Shown here: positions 50,310 to 59,351 of the stretch, one piece after another
Layout: each line of letters begins with the position of its first letter
How positions within the stretch are numbered: the stretch's first letter is position 1
Source of the DNA: Octadecabacter arcticus 238
GTDB lineage: Bacteria; Pseudomonadota; Alphaproteobacteria; Rhodobacterales; Rhodobacteraceae
Direction: 5' to 3'
DNA length: 64,000 nt
Assembly: GCF_000155735.2 (NCBI RefSeq)
Contig: NC_020910.1
Coordinates: 95,684 to 159,683, forward strand
Position numbers and translations under genes: made by a program
Notes under the pieces: model-generated
The model's input: only the letters and a program-made list of their open reading frames with translations
Told to the model about the DNA's origin: nothing
Databases searched by the model: none

Positions 50310-51478
50310 CACGCGACCCTTTCGAGGATCGAGGCATAGGAGGCAACCGCCGCTCCGCCCATGTTGAACACGCCGACCAGCCGCGCATCGGGGATCTGCA
50401 TTCCCCCCGCCTCGCCCATCAGCTGCATCGCGGCCATCACGTGCATCGACACGCCGGTCGCCCCGACGGGATGCCCCTTGGACTTCAACCCGCCCGAAGG
50501 GTTCACCGGCAACCGCCCGTCCTTGGTTGTCCATCCTTCGCGGATCGCCCGACCGCCCTGCCCCGGCTCCGCCAGCCCCATCGCCTCGTATTCCAGCAGT
50601 TCGGCGACCGTGAAGCAGTCGTGGGTTTCCACGAGGCTTAGGTCGTCGATGGTCACGCCGGCGGCGGCATAGGCCTGATCCCACGCCCGCCGTGCGCCGT
50701 CGAAGCGGGTAATATCGCGGCGCGAAAGGGCCAGCGGTTCGTTGGTATGGGTCCGCGCTCGGAAGCGGATCGCGCGATGCAGGTCCGCCGCGACCTCGGG
50801 TGCCGCCAGCACCAGTGCGGCCGCCCCGTCGGACACCAACGAACAATCCGTGCGCCGCAGGGGGCCGGCGACAAGGGGATTTTTTTCGGACACAGTGTTG
50901 CAGAAGTCCACGTCGAAATCGCGCTGCATGTGAGCGAAAGGGTTCTGCATCCCATTGTGGTGGTTTTTGGCAGCGATCATCGCCAGTTCTTCAGACCGGT
51001 CGCCGTAGCGCTGGAAATAACTACCCGCGATCTGTCCGAACAGTCCGGCAAACCCGCCGCGCACGCCGGATTCCTCGCGCCGGTAAGAGGCGCCGAGCAG
51101 GATGTCACCGACCTCCACCCCCGGCGTGGCGGTCATCTTCTCAGCCCCCACGACAAGCGCGATCTTGCCCCGCCCGCTGGCGATGAAATCCATCGCCCCG
51201 TTCAGCGCAGCGGACCCGGTGGCGCAGGCATTTTCATAACGGGTCGCCGGCACACGGGACAAAGCGTCGTTGCCCATGCCCACCAGCGCACCCTGAAAAT
51301 CCTGATCCGAAAAGCCGTTGTTGAAGACACCGACAAAGATGCCATCGACGTCCTCCACCGCGACACCCGCATGGTCCAGCGCAGGGCCTGTGACCTCGGC
51401 CATGAGCGCCTCCGTGTCCGGCGCGTCGCTGCGGCCAAATGCGGTGTGGGCCCAGCCCACAATGTAGGGGTCTGTCAT
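50309..51478 (-). CDS. Thiolase family protein (SCP-x / acetyl-CoA acetyltransferase-like)
   Basis: A 389-residue thiolase fold protein. The nucleophilic cysteine is in YENACATGSAALNGAMDFIA, and the histidine loop is NPSGGLKSKGHPVGATG. The C-terminal segment GVFNMGGAAVASYAS lacks the second active-site cysteine of classical thiolases, as in SCP-x and sterol/cyclic-acid thiolases. VETHDCFTVAELLEYE is also typical of that group. It overlaps the IclR gene (ATGA) upstream and the synthetase downstream, and probably cleaves a 3-ketoacyl-CoA. Confidence 0.9.
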   Translation of the reverse strand: MTDPYIVGWAHTAFGRSDAPDTEALMAEVTGPALDHAGVAVEDVDGIFVGVFNNGFSDQDFQGALVGMGNDALSRVPATRYENACATGSAALNGAMDFIASGRGKIALVVGAEKMTATPGVEVGDILLGASYRREESGVRGGFAGLFGQIAGSYFQRYGDRSEELAMIAAKNHHNGMQNPFAHMQRDFDVDFCNTVSEKNPLVAGPLRRTDCSLVSDGAAALVLAAPEVAADLHRAIRFRARTHTNEPLALSRRDITRFDGARRAWDQAYAAAGVTIDDLSLVETHDCFTVAELLEYEAMGLAEPGQGGRAIREGWTTKDGRLPVNPSGGLKSKGHPVGATGVSMHVMAAMQLMGEAGGMQIPDARLVGVFNMGGAAVASYASILERVA

Positions 51479-52296
51479 CTTGAGTCCTCCTGTAAGGCGG
51501 TCTGCGGCATCCGTCGCGCCAACCGTAATTCGATATCCCGTGCCTCGCTCGTTAGCAGGGCCGCAAGTTCGGCATCGCGGGGCGGTTGCAACCGGCTTTC
51601 AATCGCCGCGATGGACATGGCCCCAGCAACGGACCCGTCGGGGCGCCGCAAGGCTACGCCCACGCCCCAGCTTCCCGCCACGATCCGTCCAGGGTTCAAC
51701 GCGAAACCCCGCGCTCGTGTCGTCGCCACGTCGCGTCGCAGCAGGTCCGCGTCATAGTTCGGGTAGTCCGCCGCCAGCCTACCGGCGTTGTCCACGAGCA
51801 GCACCTCGACCTCTGCATCCGGCAGCACGCTCAATATTGCGAGCGAGCCTGCCCCGATTCCAAGGGGATGCTGCGCGCCCGTCTCCAGCGCGTGAGTGCG
51901 GATCGGGAACGCCCCTTCTTCGCGGTGCAGGCAAACGGCGGAGGACCCGCGCCGCATATTGACGAAGGCCGTGTCGCCGCTCGCCTTGGCCAGCCGCACG
52001 ACCGCATCTGCCGCGATTTCCAGAAGGCCATGGCGCGGCGTCGCCAGCGTGCCGAGGACATAACTTTCCTCGCCTAGATGATAGAGCCGCGTGGCACCGT
52101 CCTGTTCCACCAGCCCGCGCGCGATCAGCGCCAGCATCAGCCGCCGCACCGTGGGCTTGCCCAGACCGGAGGTCGCGATCAATTCCGACAGTGCCACACC
52201 GCGCCCACCGCCGTGGCCGGTGATCTGCAAAAGCGCCAGCGCACGATCCACCGCCTGGCTGCCACTGGCCGGGGTCGCATCATCAAGACTTTTCAT
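51475..52296 (-). CDS. IclR-family transcriptional regulator
   Basis: Regulator of about 273 residues from ATG 52296 (MKSLDDATPASGSQAVDRAL). The winged helix is VALSELIATSGLGKPTVRRL, and the effector domain has FVNMRRGSSAVCLHREEGAF and HPLGIGAGSLAILS. It heads the minus-strand operon and faces the TRAP operon across 144 bases, a good position to control both directions in response to the substrate acid. Confidence 0.92.
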   Translation of the reverse strand: MKSLDDATPASGSQAVDRALALLQITGHGGGRGVALSELIATSGLGKPTVRRLMLALIARGLVEQDGATRLYHLGEESYVLGTLATPRHGLLEIAADAVVRLAKASGDTAFVNMRRGSSAVCLHREEGAFPIRTHALETGAQHPLGIGAGSLAILSVLPDAEVEVLLVDNAGRLAADYPNYDADLLRRDVATTRARGFALNPGRIVAGSWGVGVALRRPDGSVAGAMSIAAIESRLQPPRDAELAALLTSEARDIELRLARRMPQTALQEDSR

Positions 52297-52440
52297 AATA
52301 TGGACCACCATTCCCTTAATCTGCAAGAATTTCTGAGCTTCACACAGAAGACCTGCGCATTCTTACTGCTAATGCAAAAATATCTTGCCCACTCCATAAA
52401 TTTCTGTTCCACATTATGGCATATTGAAAGAGGAACCACC
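52297..52440. promoter_or_regulatory. Divergent control region between iclR and TRAP genes
   Basis: AT-rich 144-base region that must hold both promoters. The segment attccacattatggcatattg near 52410-52430 is a loose palindrome that could be an IclR site, but no clear repeat was found. A gaggaacc ribosome site precedes the TRAP receptor gene. Confidence 0.4.
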
Positions 52441-53445
52441 ATGAAAATGACTACAAAGGCCACCTTGGCCGCCATGTTAGCCACAACTGTCCTGTCCGGC
52501 GCGGCTTATGCCGAAACCCTGCGCCTGTCGCACAATACCGGCGACACCACGACCTGGCACTTGGGGGCCGAGCGATTCGGCGAGCTTCTGGCCGAGAAAA
52601 CAGACGGCGCCTACGACGTCCGCGTCTTTCCGAATGCCCAGCTCTCTGGCGGCGACCAGATGAAGCAGGCCGAAATGGTGGGACGCGGTGCGTTGGACAT
52701 CGTCGTCACGTCCGCAATCAACGTGACGCCGCTGGTGCCCGAAATGGCCGTCTTCTCGCTGCCCTACCTCTACGCCAACTACGCGCAGGTCGATGCGACC
52801 ACGCAGGGCGAGCCCGCCAAACTGCTGGAGGACATCCTGCGTGACAAGGGCATCGAAGTCCTGGCATGGGGCGAGAACGGTTTTCGTGAAGTCACCAACA
52901 ACGTCCGCCCGATCACGTCCCCTGACGACATGAAGGGCCTGAACATGCGCGTCGCGGGTCCGATGTATATCGACGTGATGAACGCTCTCGGTGCCAATCC
53001 CCAGCAGATGCAATGGGGCGAGACGATGACCGCGCTTCAGCAGGGCGTCGTCGACGGTCAGGAAAACCCGATCGGCGCGGTCATCATCCCACAGCAGGTC
53101 TTCGAGGTGCAGAAATACCTGACGACCTGGCACTATTCCTACGACCCGATCTTCCTCGGCGTGTCCACCCAGCTCTGGGACGGTCTGGATGCGGAAATAC
53201 AGGAGGAAATGCGCGCCGCCGCGACCGAAGCGATGGAATACCAGCGCGAAATCACCCGTGAGAGCACAGAGGACGGCGTCGCCTTCCTGCGTGAAAATGG
53301 GATGGAAGTCTACGAGCCGTCCGAAGACGAACTGGCCGCCTTCCGCACGGCGACCCAGCCCGCCTTCGATACATGGGCCGACAAGGTCGGCACCGAGATC
53401 GTTGGCAGCTTTCAAGACGCCATCGCCGCGACCCCGGCAAACTGA
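52441..53445 (+). CDS. TRAP transporter substrate-binding protein (DctP type)
   Basis: Periplasmic carboxylate receptor of 334 residues. The signal peptide is MKMTTKATLAAMLATTVLSG with cleavage after AAYA. Family motifs are VRVFPNAQLSGGDQMKQAEM, PDDMKGLNMRVAGPMYIDVM with the ligand-binding arginine, and MTALQQGVVDGQENPIGAVI. The start ATG lies after a gaggaac site. A strong hairpin follows the gene. Confidence 0.95.
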   Translation: MKMTTKATLAAMLATTVLSGAAYAETLRLSHNTGDTTTWHLGAERFGELLAEKTDGAYDVRVFPNAQLSGGDQMKQAEMVGRGALDIVVTSAINVTPLVPEMAVFSLPYLYANYAQVDATTQGEPAKLLEDILRDKGIEVLAWGENGFREVTNNVRPITSPDDMKGLNMRVAGPMYIDVMNALGANPQQMQWGETMTALQQGVVDGQENPIGAVIIPQQVFEVQKYLTTWHYSYDPIFLGVSTQLWDGLDAEIQEEMRAAATEAMEYQREITRESTEDGVAFLRENGMEVYEPSEDELAAFRTATQPAFDTWADKVGTEIVGSFQDAIAATPAN

Positions 53446-53465
53446 GCCCAACTGACGGAACACAA

Positions 53466-53501
53466 CACCGGCGCGGCCTTCGGAAAGAGGCCGCGCCGGT
53501 G
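53466..53501 (+). terminator. Intercistronic hairpin after the TRAP receptor gene
   Basis: CACCGGCGCGGCCT and AGGCCGCGCCGGTG form a perfect 14-bp GC-rich stem with an 8-base loop, 20 bases past the dctP-type stop and just before the ribosome site of the small permease. Without a T-run it probably stabilises the receptor mRNA and lowers permease output. Confidence 0.8.
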
Positions 53502-53517
53502 AGCGGAGGAGACGGCC

Positions 53518-54009
53518 ATGCGCTTCGTGCTGAGAGAATTCGAGAAGATCGTCTGCGCCGCACTGTTCCTCGGCATGACGCTGCTGGGTTTCATCAACGT
53601 CGTGGTGCGCTATGCCACGCACTACTCCTTTGCCGCCTCCGAAGAAGTGCTGACAAACGGCTTTCTGCTGTTGACCGTCTTTGGTGCCGCTATCGCGGCA
53701 CGACGTGGACAACATCTGGCCGTTACGCTGGTGCACGATGCGCTGCCGAAGCGGCTGGCACAGGCAGTCTTCATCCTATCGGTAATCCTGTCAGTCCTGC
53801 TGCTGGCCGCCTCCGCCTGGTTTTCCTGGGCCACGCTGATGAACCAGATCGACAGCGGCATCCGCAGCTATGCCCTCGGCCTACCGGCGTGGTGGTATCA
53901 GGTCGGGCTGCCCTTCGGCTTTGCCTTGATCATGATCCGCCATCTGCAGTACGTGGCCGAGACGTGGCACACCCCCCGCGCCGAACCGAAGGGGACGCCA
54001 CGTGTCTGA
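53518..54009 (+). CDS. TRAP transporter small permease (DctQ type)
   Basis: Four-helix protein of 163 residues. Helices begin with IVCAALFLGMTLLGFINVVV; the DctQ loop is ASEEVLTNGFLLLTVFGAAI with RRGQHLAVTLV, and YQVGLPFGFALIMIRHLQYV is the last. A gcggagga site precedes it. It overlaps the large permease gene by 8 bases. Confidence 0.93.
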   Translation: MRFVLREFEKIVCAALFLGMTLLGFINVVVRYATHYSFAASEEVLTNGFLLLTVFGAAIAARRGQHLAVTLVHDALPKRLAQAVFILSVILSVLLLAASAWFSWATLMNQIDSGIRSYALGLPAWWYQVGLPFGFALIMIRHLQYVAETWHTPRAEPKGTPRV

Positions 54010-55318
54010 ATTCCTTAGCTTGGGTGCCGGCACCCAGATGATCGTCGGTTTCTTCCTGCTGATGGCCTTGCGGGTGCCCGTGGCCTTCGCACTCGGCCTG
54101 TCTGCGATGTACGCCATGTGGCAGATCGGATTCGGGTTCGAGCTTGCGGGCGACCTGATCGCAACAGGCATTGCGAAATACGCGCTGCTGGCCATCCCGT
54201 TCTTCATCCTTGCTGGCACCCTGATGGGTAAACTGGGGATCGCAGAACGCATGATCCGCTTCTTCCGCATCCTGATCGGCGACCTGCCCGGCGGCATGGG
54301 CGTCGTCGGCACCGTGGTCTGCCTGTTCTGGGGCGCAGTTTCCGGCTCCGGCCCCGCATCAGTTGCTGCCATCGGCCCGATGATCATCAAGGGGATGGAG
54401 GAAGACGGCTACCCCCGCGCCGTCGCGGCCGCCCTCGTCTGCACCGGCGCGGCTTTTTCTATCGTCATCCCGCCGTCCATCGGCCTCGTGATCTATGGCG
54501 TGATCGCGGAAACCTCGATCTCTGCACTGTTCACCGCCGCCATCGTGCCGGGCCTGTTCATGGGCCTTTTGATGCTGGCCGTCCTGCCGTTCGTCAAGCC
54601 GCGGGGCCGTTCGGGCCTCGACAAGATCGCCCCCGCTTCCGCAAGCGATGGGTACTGGCTTGACCTTGGCCACAGTTTCCGCGCATCCTTCTGGGGCCTG
54701 ATGACGCCCGTCGTGATCCTAGGCGGTATCTATTCTGGCATCTTTACCCCGACCGAGGCGGCCCTCGTCGCCACCGTCTATGCCATAGCCGTCGGTGCCT
54801 TCGCCTACCGCACGCTGACGGTCCGCGCGCTCTATGATGCGCTGACCGAAGCCGCGTCGTCCTCTGCGGTTGTCATGCTGGTCGTGGCCTACGCGAGCCT
54901 TTTCGGCTGGGTCGTCACCGTCGAAGACCTTGTCGGCCAGTATTCCGGCCAGTTGCTCGGCCTTTCCGACAACGGCGCGGTGATCTTGATGGTCATCATG
55001 CTGATCCTGCTAATCGCGGGCATGTTCATGGACCCCGTGACGGTGATGTTCATCTCACTGCCAATCTTCATGCCGGTCGTGCGCGAACTGGGCTGGGACC
55101 CGGTATGGTTCGGCGTGCTGGTCATGGTGAACCTCGCCATTGGCCTCATCACGCCGCCCGTCGGCATCAACCTCTACGTCGCGGCGAACATCACCCACTT
55201 GCCGCTGGAACGCATCGCCCGCGCGGCGCTGCCGTTCTTGGCTATCAGCGTCATCGGCCTCGCCATCGTGGCGGCGGTCCCCGCCCTGTCCCTCTTCCTG
55301 CCGGAGATGCTGAAATGA
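54002..55318 (+). CDS. TRAP transporter large permease (DctM type)
   Basis: Transport subunit of 438 residues with about 12 helices. Motifs: AIPFFILAGTLMGKLGIAER, FWGAVSGSGPASVAAIGPMI, FSIVIPPSIGLVIYGVIAET and NLAIGLITPPVGINLYVAAN. The order receptor, small permease, large permease is the classical one, in contrast to the TRAP genes at 31853-34674. The stop overlaps the SDR start by ATGA. Confidence 0.95.
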   Translation: MSEFLSLGAGTQMIVGFFLLMALRVPVAFALGLSAMYAMWQIGFGFELAGDLIATGIAKYALLAIPFFILAGTLMGKLGIAERMIRFFRILIGDLPGGMGVVGTVVCLFWGAVSGSGPASVAAIGPMIIKGMEEDGYPRAVAAALVCTGAAFSIVIPPSIGLVIYGVIAETSISALFTAAIVPGLFMGLLMLAVLPFVKPRGRSGLDKIAPASASDGYWLDLGHSFRASFWGLMTPVVILGGIYSGIFTPTEAALVATVYAIAVGAFAYRTLTVRALYDALTEAASSSAVVMLVVAYASLFGWVVTVEDLVGQYSGQLLGLSDNGAVILMVIMLILLIAGMFMDPVTVMFISLPIFMPVVRELGWDPVWFGVLVMVNLAIGLITPPVGINLYVAANITHLPLERIARAALPFLAISVIGLAIVAAVPALSLFLPEMLK

Positions 55319-56067
55319 AAGACACCGTCACCTTGATCACCGGCGCCGCCCGCGGCATCGGCCTTGCTACAGCGACCCTGTTCCACGCCGAGGGCCGTCG
55401 CGTCGTCTTGCTCGACCGCGACGCAGAAGAACTCGCGACCGCCGCAGCCACCCTGCCCGGCGCTCTGTCCGTCACCTGTGACGTCTCGATCCCGAAGCAA
55501 GTGGCGCAGGCGTTGACCGAGGTCGAACAGAGCTGCGGCCGCCTCGATATTTTGGTGAACAACGCAGGCGTCGCCGACTTCGGACCGCTGGCCGAGACGG
55601 ACTTCGCCCGCTGGCGGCGCGTCATGGACACGAACCTTGACGGCGTTTTCCTGATGTCCCAGGCCTGCCTGCCACTGTTGTCGGCCCGGGGCGGCGCCAT
55701 CGTAAACATTGCATCGATCTCGGGCTTACGCGCCTCCACCCTGCGCATCGCTTACGGCACTTCTAAGGCTGCCGTCATCCATCTGACCAAACAGCAGGCG
55801 GCGGAACTGGGAGAGGTTGGCATCCGCGCCAACTGCGTCTGCCCCGGTCCGGTGAATACCAAACTCGCGCTGGCCGTCCACTCACCCGAGATTCGCGCCG
55901 CCTACCACGACGCTATCCCCCTGAACCGCTACGGTACGGAACGTGAAATCGCAGAAGTCATCTGCTTCCTAGCCAGCGAACGGGCAAGTTTCGTCACAGG
56001 TCAGGTCGTCGCGTCCGACGGCGGGTTCGACTCCACCGGCGTCGGCCTACCCGCCCTCCGGACTTGA
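55315..56067 (+). CDS. SDR-family oxidoreductase
   Basis: Short-chain dehydrogenase of 250 residues. The cofactor motif is TGAARGIG, followed by LDRD for NAD preference, LVNNAGVADFG, the catalytic serine in VNIASISGLRA and YGTSKAA (Y-x3-K). PGPVNTKLALAVHSPEIRAA and FVTGQVVASDGGFDSTG end it. The ATG overlaps the TRAP permease stop. A 3-hydroxyacyl-CoA or alcohol dehydrogenase step in the same pathway as the thiolase is likely. It ends about 40 bases before the IS5 relic. Confidence 0.92.
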   Translation: MKDTVTLITGAARGIGLATATLFHAEGRRVVLLDRDAEELATAAATLPGALSVTCDVSIPKQVAQALTEVEQSCGRLDILVNNAGVADFGPLAETDFARWRRVMDTNLDGVFLMSQACLPLLSARGGAIVNIASISGLRASTLRIAYGTSKAAVIHLTKQQAAELGEVGIRANCVCPGPVNTKLALAVHSPEIRAAYHDAIPLNRYGTEREIAEVICFLASERASFVTGQVVASDGGFDSTGVGLPALRT

Positions 56068-56106
56068 CGAACCCTTAGAGTCTGATTCAAAACTAACTGA
56101 ACCTTC

Positions 56107-56776
56107 TCAATCCCTTGCGAGATACCGTGTGACGCGTCTGATGTGTGCGATGAGGATCCAAGCTTCAGCGCTGGCGATGGATTTCTCCCAATCTTTCGAC
56201 AGGCGGCGACATCGGTTCAGCCAAGCGAAGGTGCGCTCGACGACCCACCGTCGCGGCAGCACTTCAAAGCCTTCTGCTGTGTCAGAGCGTTTACGATCTG
56301 GACGGTCCATTGGCCGAGGGCTTTCAACGCGTCTCGCAGTTTGGGCCCTGCATACCCGCCATCCGCAAATACATGTCGCAATGATGGATAGCGCGACGCG
56401 ATCGCCTTCAGCACATCGGGTGCCCCATCCCTGTCCTGAATTCCGGCGCTGTGGACCACCAAGCCTATCAAAAACCCAACCGTATCGGTTATTATATGGC
56501 GCTTGCGCCCCTTGATCCGTTTGCCCGCATCATACCCCTAACCCCACCGCTTTCAGTGGTTTTTACGCTCTGGCTATCTATGATCCCGGCTGTTGGCTGG
56601 GCTTTGTGGTCCTCGGCCAGACGCGCAGCTTCGACCAGCTTACGGTTCATCTCATCAAGCAGGCCGTCATCGCGCCACGCGTAGAAATAGCTCCACACTG
56701 TTGAAACAGGTGGAAAGTCATTGGGCAACATACGCCATTGGCAACCGGTCGTTGCAATGTAGCAGAGGAATCGCAT
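56107..56776 (-). pseudogene. IS5-family (IS1031-like) transposase, frameshifted and 5'-truncated
   Basis: Three frames hold consecutive parts: FLCYIATTGCQWRMLPNDFP...IIDSQSVKTTESGGVRG (56492-56776), [20 protein letters not shown]...[11 protein letters not shown] (56217-56471) and [20 protein letters not shown]...ARD (from about 56290 to 56107). The DDE residues are spread over them. The N-terminal part is missing at the border with the ISAs1 relic. The element type differs from the other IS5 copies in the window. Confidence 0.85.
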
Positions 56777-56781
56777 GAGAT

Positions 56782-57738
56782 TTAGGTGTTAATTATTTCG
56801 GCGAGGAAATCATCATCCCATGATGCAATGTGGCGCTTTGATCGCAGGCTATGCTTCCCCTTTACGGAGCGCAGCATGTTGCTTGCAGCGTGTTTTATGG
56901 TCGTAAAATTGGCTGGAGCATTGCCTTTTCGGATACGGCATTCATCGTCGCGAAACACCATGTCCATGACCCAATGCAGCCCGTTTTCTATTCCCCAGTG
57001 GTCACGGATGGCTTTGGCGTGATGTTCAGCATCTGATGTCATTGATGAAATGTAATAGCGGGTTTCGGCGCGCGTTTTATCCTGCAGGATGGCGTGGTAC
57101 TGGACCATAACGATGCTTTTCAAACTGGGCCAATTGTGGTTCGCCTTAAGCCAGTCAATATCCGTGCACACTGTGACCCTCCTTGTTTCGATACGGCCAT
57201 GAGACTTCTCTACCGTTTCGTGGTAAGTGACTGTTGTGTCGTCATAATCTACGGCCGCCTGTTCCGTCATGAATAATTCTGTGTCCTTGCGTAGGCTGCC
57301 CTGATTACCCTTCAAAGCGAGGATGTAGTCTGCTTCTTTGGAGATGATCTTCGCGGCGATTTCGCGTTGGCATCCCATAGCGTCGATGGTGACAATAGCC
57401 CCCTTCAGGGTGAGCAGCTCCAACAGTTCTGGTATGGCCGTTATCTCGTTGGACTTGCCGTCCACCTGCCGTTGCGCCAGCGTCAGATTCCATTCCGAAC
57501 TCCAGGCCGAGATCATGTGAATTGCGGCCTTGCCGCCAGCTTTATCCAGGCTGCGGCGAGAGGTTTTCCCATCAATCGCGACCACTCCAGTCACCGTCTT
57601 GTTAAGGGAGGCCACCCAGTCGATAAAACAGGCCTGAAACGCCTCGGCATCCAAGGCCGCAAAGATGTTTCCAAGTTGGTCATGGGACGGTGTCCCGTCT
57701 GCAAAAGGTAGAAAACGCTTCAAAAAGCCCAGTTTCTT
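56782..57738 (-). pseudogene. ISAs1-family transposase lacking its N-terminus
   Basis: The frame reads from AKKLGFLKRFLPFADGTPSH to the stop, with DDE-type motifs VVAIDGKTSRRSLDKAGGK, VTIDAMGCQREIAAKIISKE and DHWGIENGLHWVMDMVFRDD. It is a different subtype from the ISAs1 protein at 62841-63938. The first 40 or so residues are replaced by the IS5 element that starts at 57739, and the missing piece is not found on its other side. Confidence 0.88.
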
Positions 57739-58838
57739 GGCGTTGTTGCAGGGAGGCATCTGTAGTCGCAAGTGCCCTTTCCCATGATTTAGGTCATGCA
57801 ACAGCCTCGTACTTGGCACGGCCGAGCCCGTTCATTTTGTTGAGAATGTTAGTCCCAATCCTGACTTCAGTTTTTTGGTTTGGAAAGTTCCGAGATTTCA
57901 GTTTGGGGCCGATGACCATCTTCCAGCGGCCTATTTGTGCTTCGCCGCGGCTCCGGTGATTGTAGCCGCTGCTAACTTGCCATGCCAGGCGCCCCTTGTC
58001 TCGAATCTCCGCGATGTGTTTATCTCGGGGCGTTGGATTACGGGCAGCATCGAGGCTGAGAACGGCCGTGATCGGAGGCGGAATTACAATCTCTATCGCT
58101 TCACCAAAACGGTCCACAAGCAGATCGCTGGTAGGATCGCCATCATAGGCGCCATCCGCCAAAAAGCGGCTAACAGGAGCGTCAATTTGATCGAGAAGTT
58201 CGGGCAAAGCAGTTGGGTCGCCCACGTCGTCTTTTGTCAAATCGGAACAAACGATATCTCCAGTTGTGATATCCAGTCCAAGATGAAGCTTGCGCCACGA
58301 CTTACGTTTGGCCTTTGTTTTATGCTTGTTCTGCAACCATTCGCCTTCACCAAATATCTTCAGACCCGTACTATCTACAACTAATTCGATTGGGCCGGCC
58401 CTTTGGGCTTTAGATTTTTCTGGCATGCTGAGCCCCGCACCTCTCCGCGAGAGGGTCGAGAAATTCGGAACGGGAACATCCAGCCCCATAAGCCGCGCCA
58501 AACTGCCGACCAATCCTTGCGTCTGCCGCAAAGGTTGTTTGAAAACCATACCCAGCGTCAGGCATACTGATATGGCCATATCAGAGTATGTCGGTTGGCC
58601 GCCTGGCGTCTGCCGTTTGGCGGCAAGCCACTTATCTACAACCTCAGGGCTCAACCAAATTGTCACATCACCGCGCTGACGCAGGCCTTCATTGTACACT
58701 CGCCAGTTGGTGACCTTCTGTCGCTTCTTTTCAAACTTATGGCGGCGGGAAGAGTTGAATTTGTGCGGCATCATAAATATCCAAGTCGTTAGCAAGCTGG
58801 GTGTCTAGCAGAGCCGCTGGGGTCCCTGCAACAACGCC
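57739..58838 (-). mobile_element. IS5-family insertion sequence, complete copy (1100 bp)
   Basis: Perfect end repeats ggcgttgttgcaggg (57739-57753) and ccctgcaacaacgcc (58824-58838) enclose one intact transposase gene. It truncates an ISAs1 transposase on its left and a vapB-like antitoxin gene on its right. No target duplication is visible, suggesting that a deletion accompanied or followed insertion. Confidence 0.92.
57794..58774 (-). CDS. IS5-family transposase
   Basis: A 326-residue transposase nearly identical to the one at 38882-39862. Motifs: D in VVDSTGLKIFGEGEWL, D in FLADGAYDGDP, E in RGEAQIGRWKMVIG. The start is ATG 58774 (or 58771), MMPHKFNSSRRHKFEKKRQK. Frame and ends are intact, so this copy is a candidate active source for the IS5 relics in the window. 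Confidence 0.94.
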   Translation of the reverse strand: MMPHKFNSSRRHKFEKKRQKVTNWRVYNEGLRQRGDVTIWLSPEVVDKWLAAKRQTPGGQPTYSDMAISVCLTLGMVFKQPLRQTQGLVGSLARLMGLDVPVPNFSTLSRRGAGLSMPEKSKAQRAGPIELVVDSTGLKIFGEGEWLQNKHKTKAKRKSWRKLHLGLDITTGDIVCSDLTKDDVGDPTALPELLDQIDAPVSRFLADGAYDGDPTSDLLVDRFGEAIEIVIPPPITAVLSLDAARNPTPRDKHIAEIRDKGRLAWQVSSGYNHRSRGEAQIGRWKMVIGPKLKSRNFPNQKTEVRIGTNILNKMNGLGRAKYEAVA

Positions 58839-58938
58839 GGTCAAACCCCTGCAATCGCGTGTTGCTGGCCTGGGCCCCGTCGATCCCGACTTCAATATGA
58901 AGACTTTCACCGATGAAATGTGGGGGGATGCCTGATGT
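58839..58938 (+). pseudogene. VapB-like antitoxin, C-terminal remnant
   Basis: The frame ending at the TGA 58936-58938 reads VAGLGPVDPDFNMKTFTDEM followed by WGDA. A short acidic-aromatic tail ending one codon before an overlapping PIN-domain toxin start is typical of VapB antitoxins. The DNA-binding N-terminus and the promoter are missing, replaced by IS5 ending at 58838. Confidence 0.6.
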
Positions 58939-59351
58939 TTCTGGACGCATCCGTTATCGTCGCCATTCTGGCCGACGAGCCAGACGCGCGCGCGCACCTC
59001 AAGCATATTGACGGCTTGCAGACGCAGATTTTTTGCTCACCGTTGGCACGGTTAGAGGCGTCCCTTGCCATCGCCCGCCGCATTGCGGGCGATAAGGGAC
59101 GGGACGCCGCTATGCACGAAGAAGCGGAGCGGATCGTCACAGACTTTCTCGACGTGCTGGGGGCTCGCGATATTCACATATCGGGCAGCATCGGGCGCTT
59201 GGCCCAAGAGGCCGCGCGGACCTATGGCAAGACGGTAGGCCATCCGGCCCAACTGAATTTTGGCGACTGTTTCGCTTATGCCTGCGCCAAAGCCTATCGC
59301 GTAGGTCTTCTCTACAAAGGCAACGATTTTTCTGAAACGGATCTGGCATGA
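58935..59351 (+). CDS. vapC: PIN-domain toxin (VapC family)
   Basis: Predicted ribonuclease toxin of 138 residues. The PIN acidic residues are D4 (MFLDASVIV), E41 (LARLEASLAIA), D111 (NFGDCFAYA) and D131 (YKGNDFSETDLA), a complete magnesium site. ATG 58935 overlaps the antitoxin stop (ATGA-type). With the antitoxin N-terminus gone, the toxin may be silent for lack of a promoter, or kept in check by a related antitoxin elsewhere. It overlaps the next ORF by 4 bases. Confidence 0.88.
   Translation: MFLDASVIVAILADEPDARAHLKHIDGLQTQIFCSPLARLEASLAIARRIAGDKGRDAAMHEEAERIVTDFLDVLGARDIHISGSIGRLAQEAARTYGKTVGHPAQLNFGDCFAYACAKAYRVGLLYKGNDFSETDLA

Noticed and set aside
52477..53736. 419-codon minus-strand frame over the second TRAP receptor
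   Set aside because: Same reason: shadow of the DctP-type gene, with no coherent domain.
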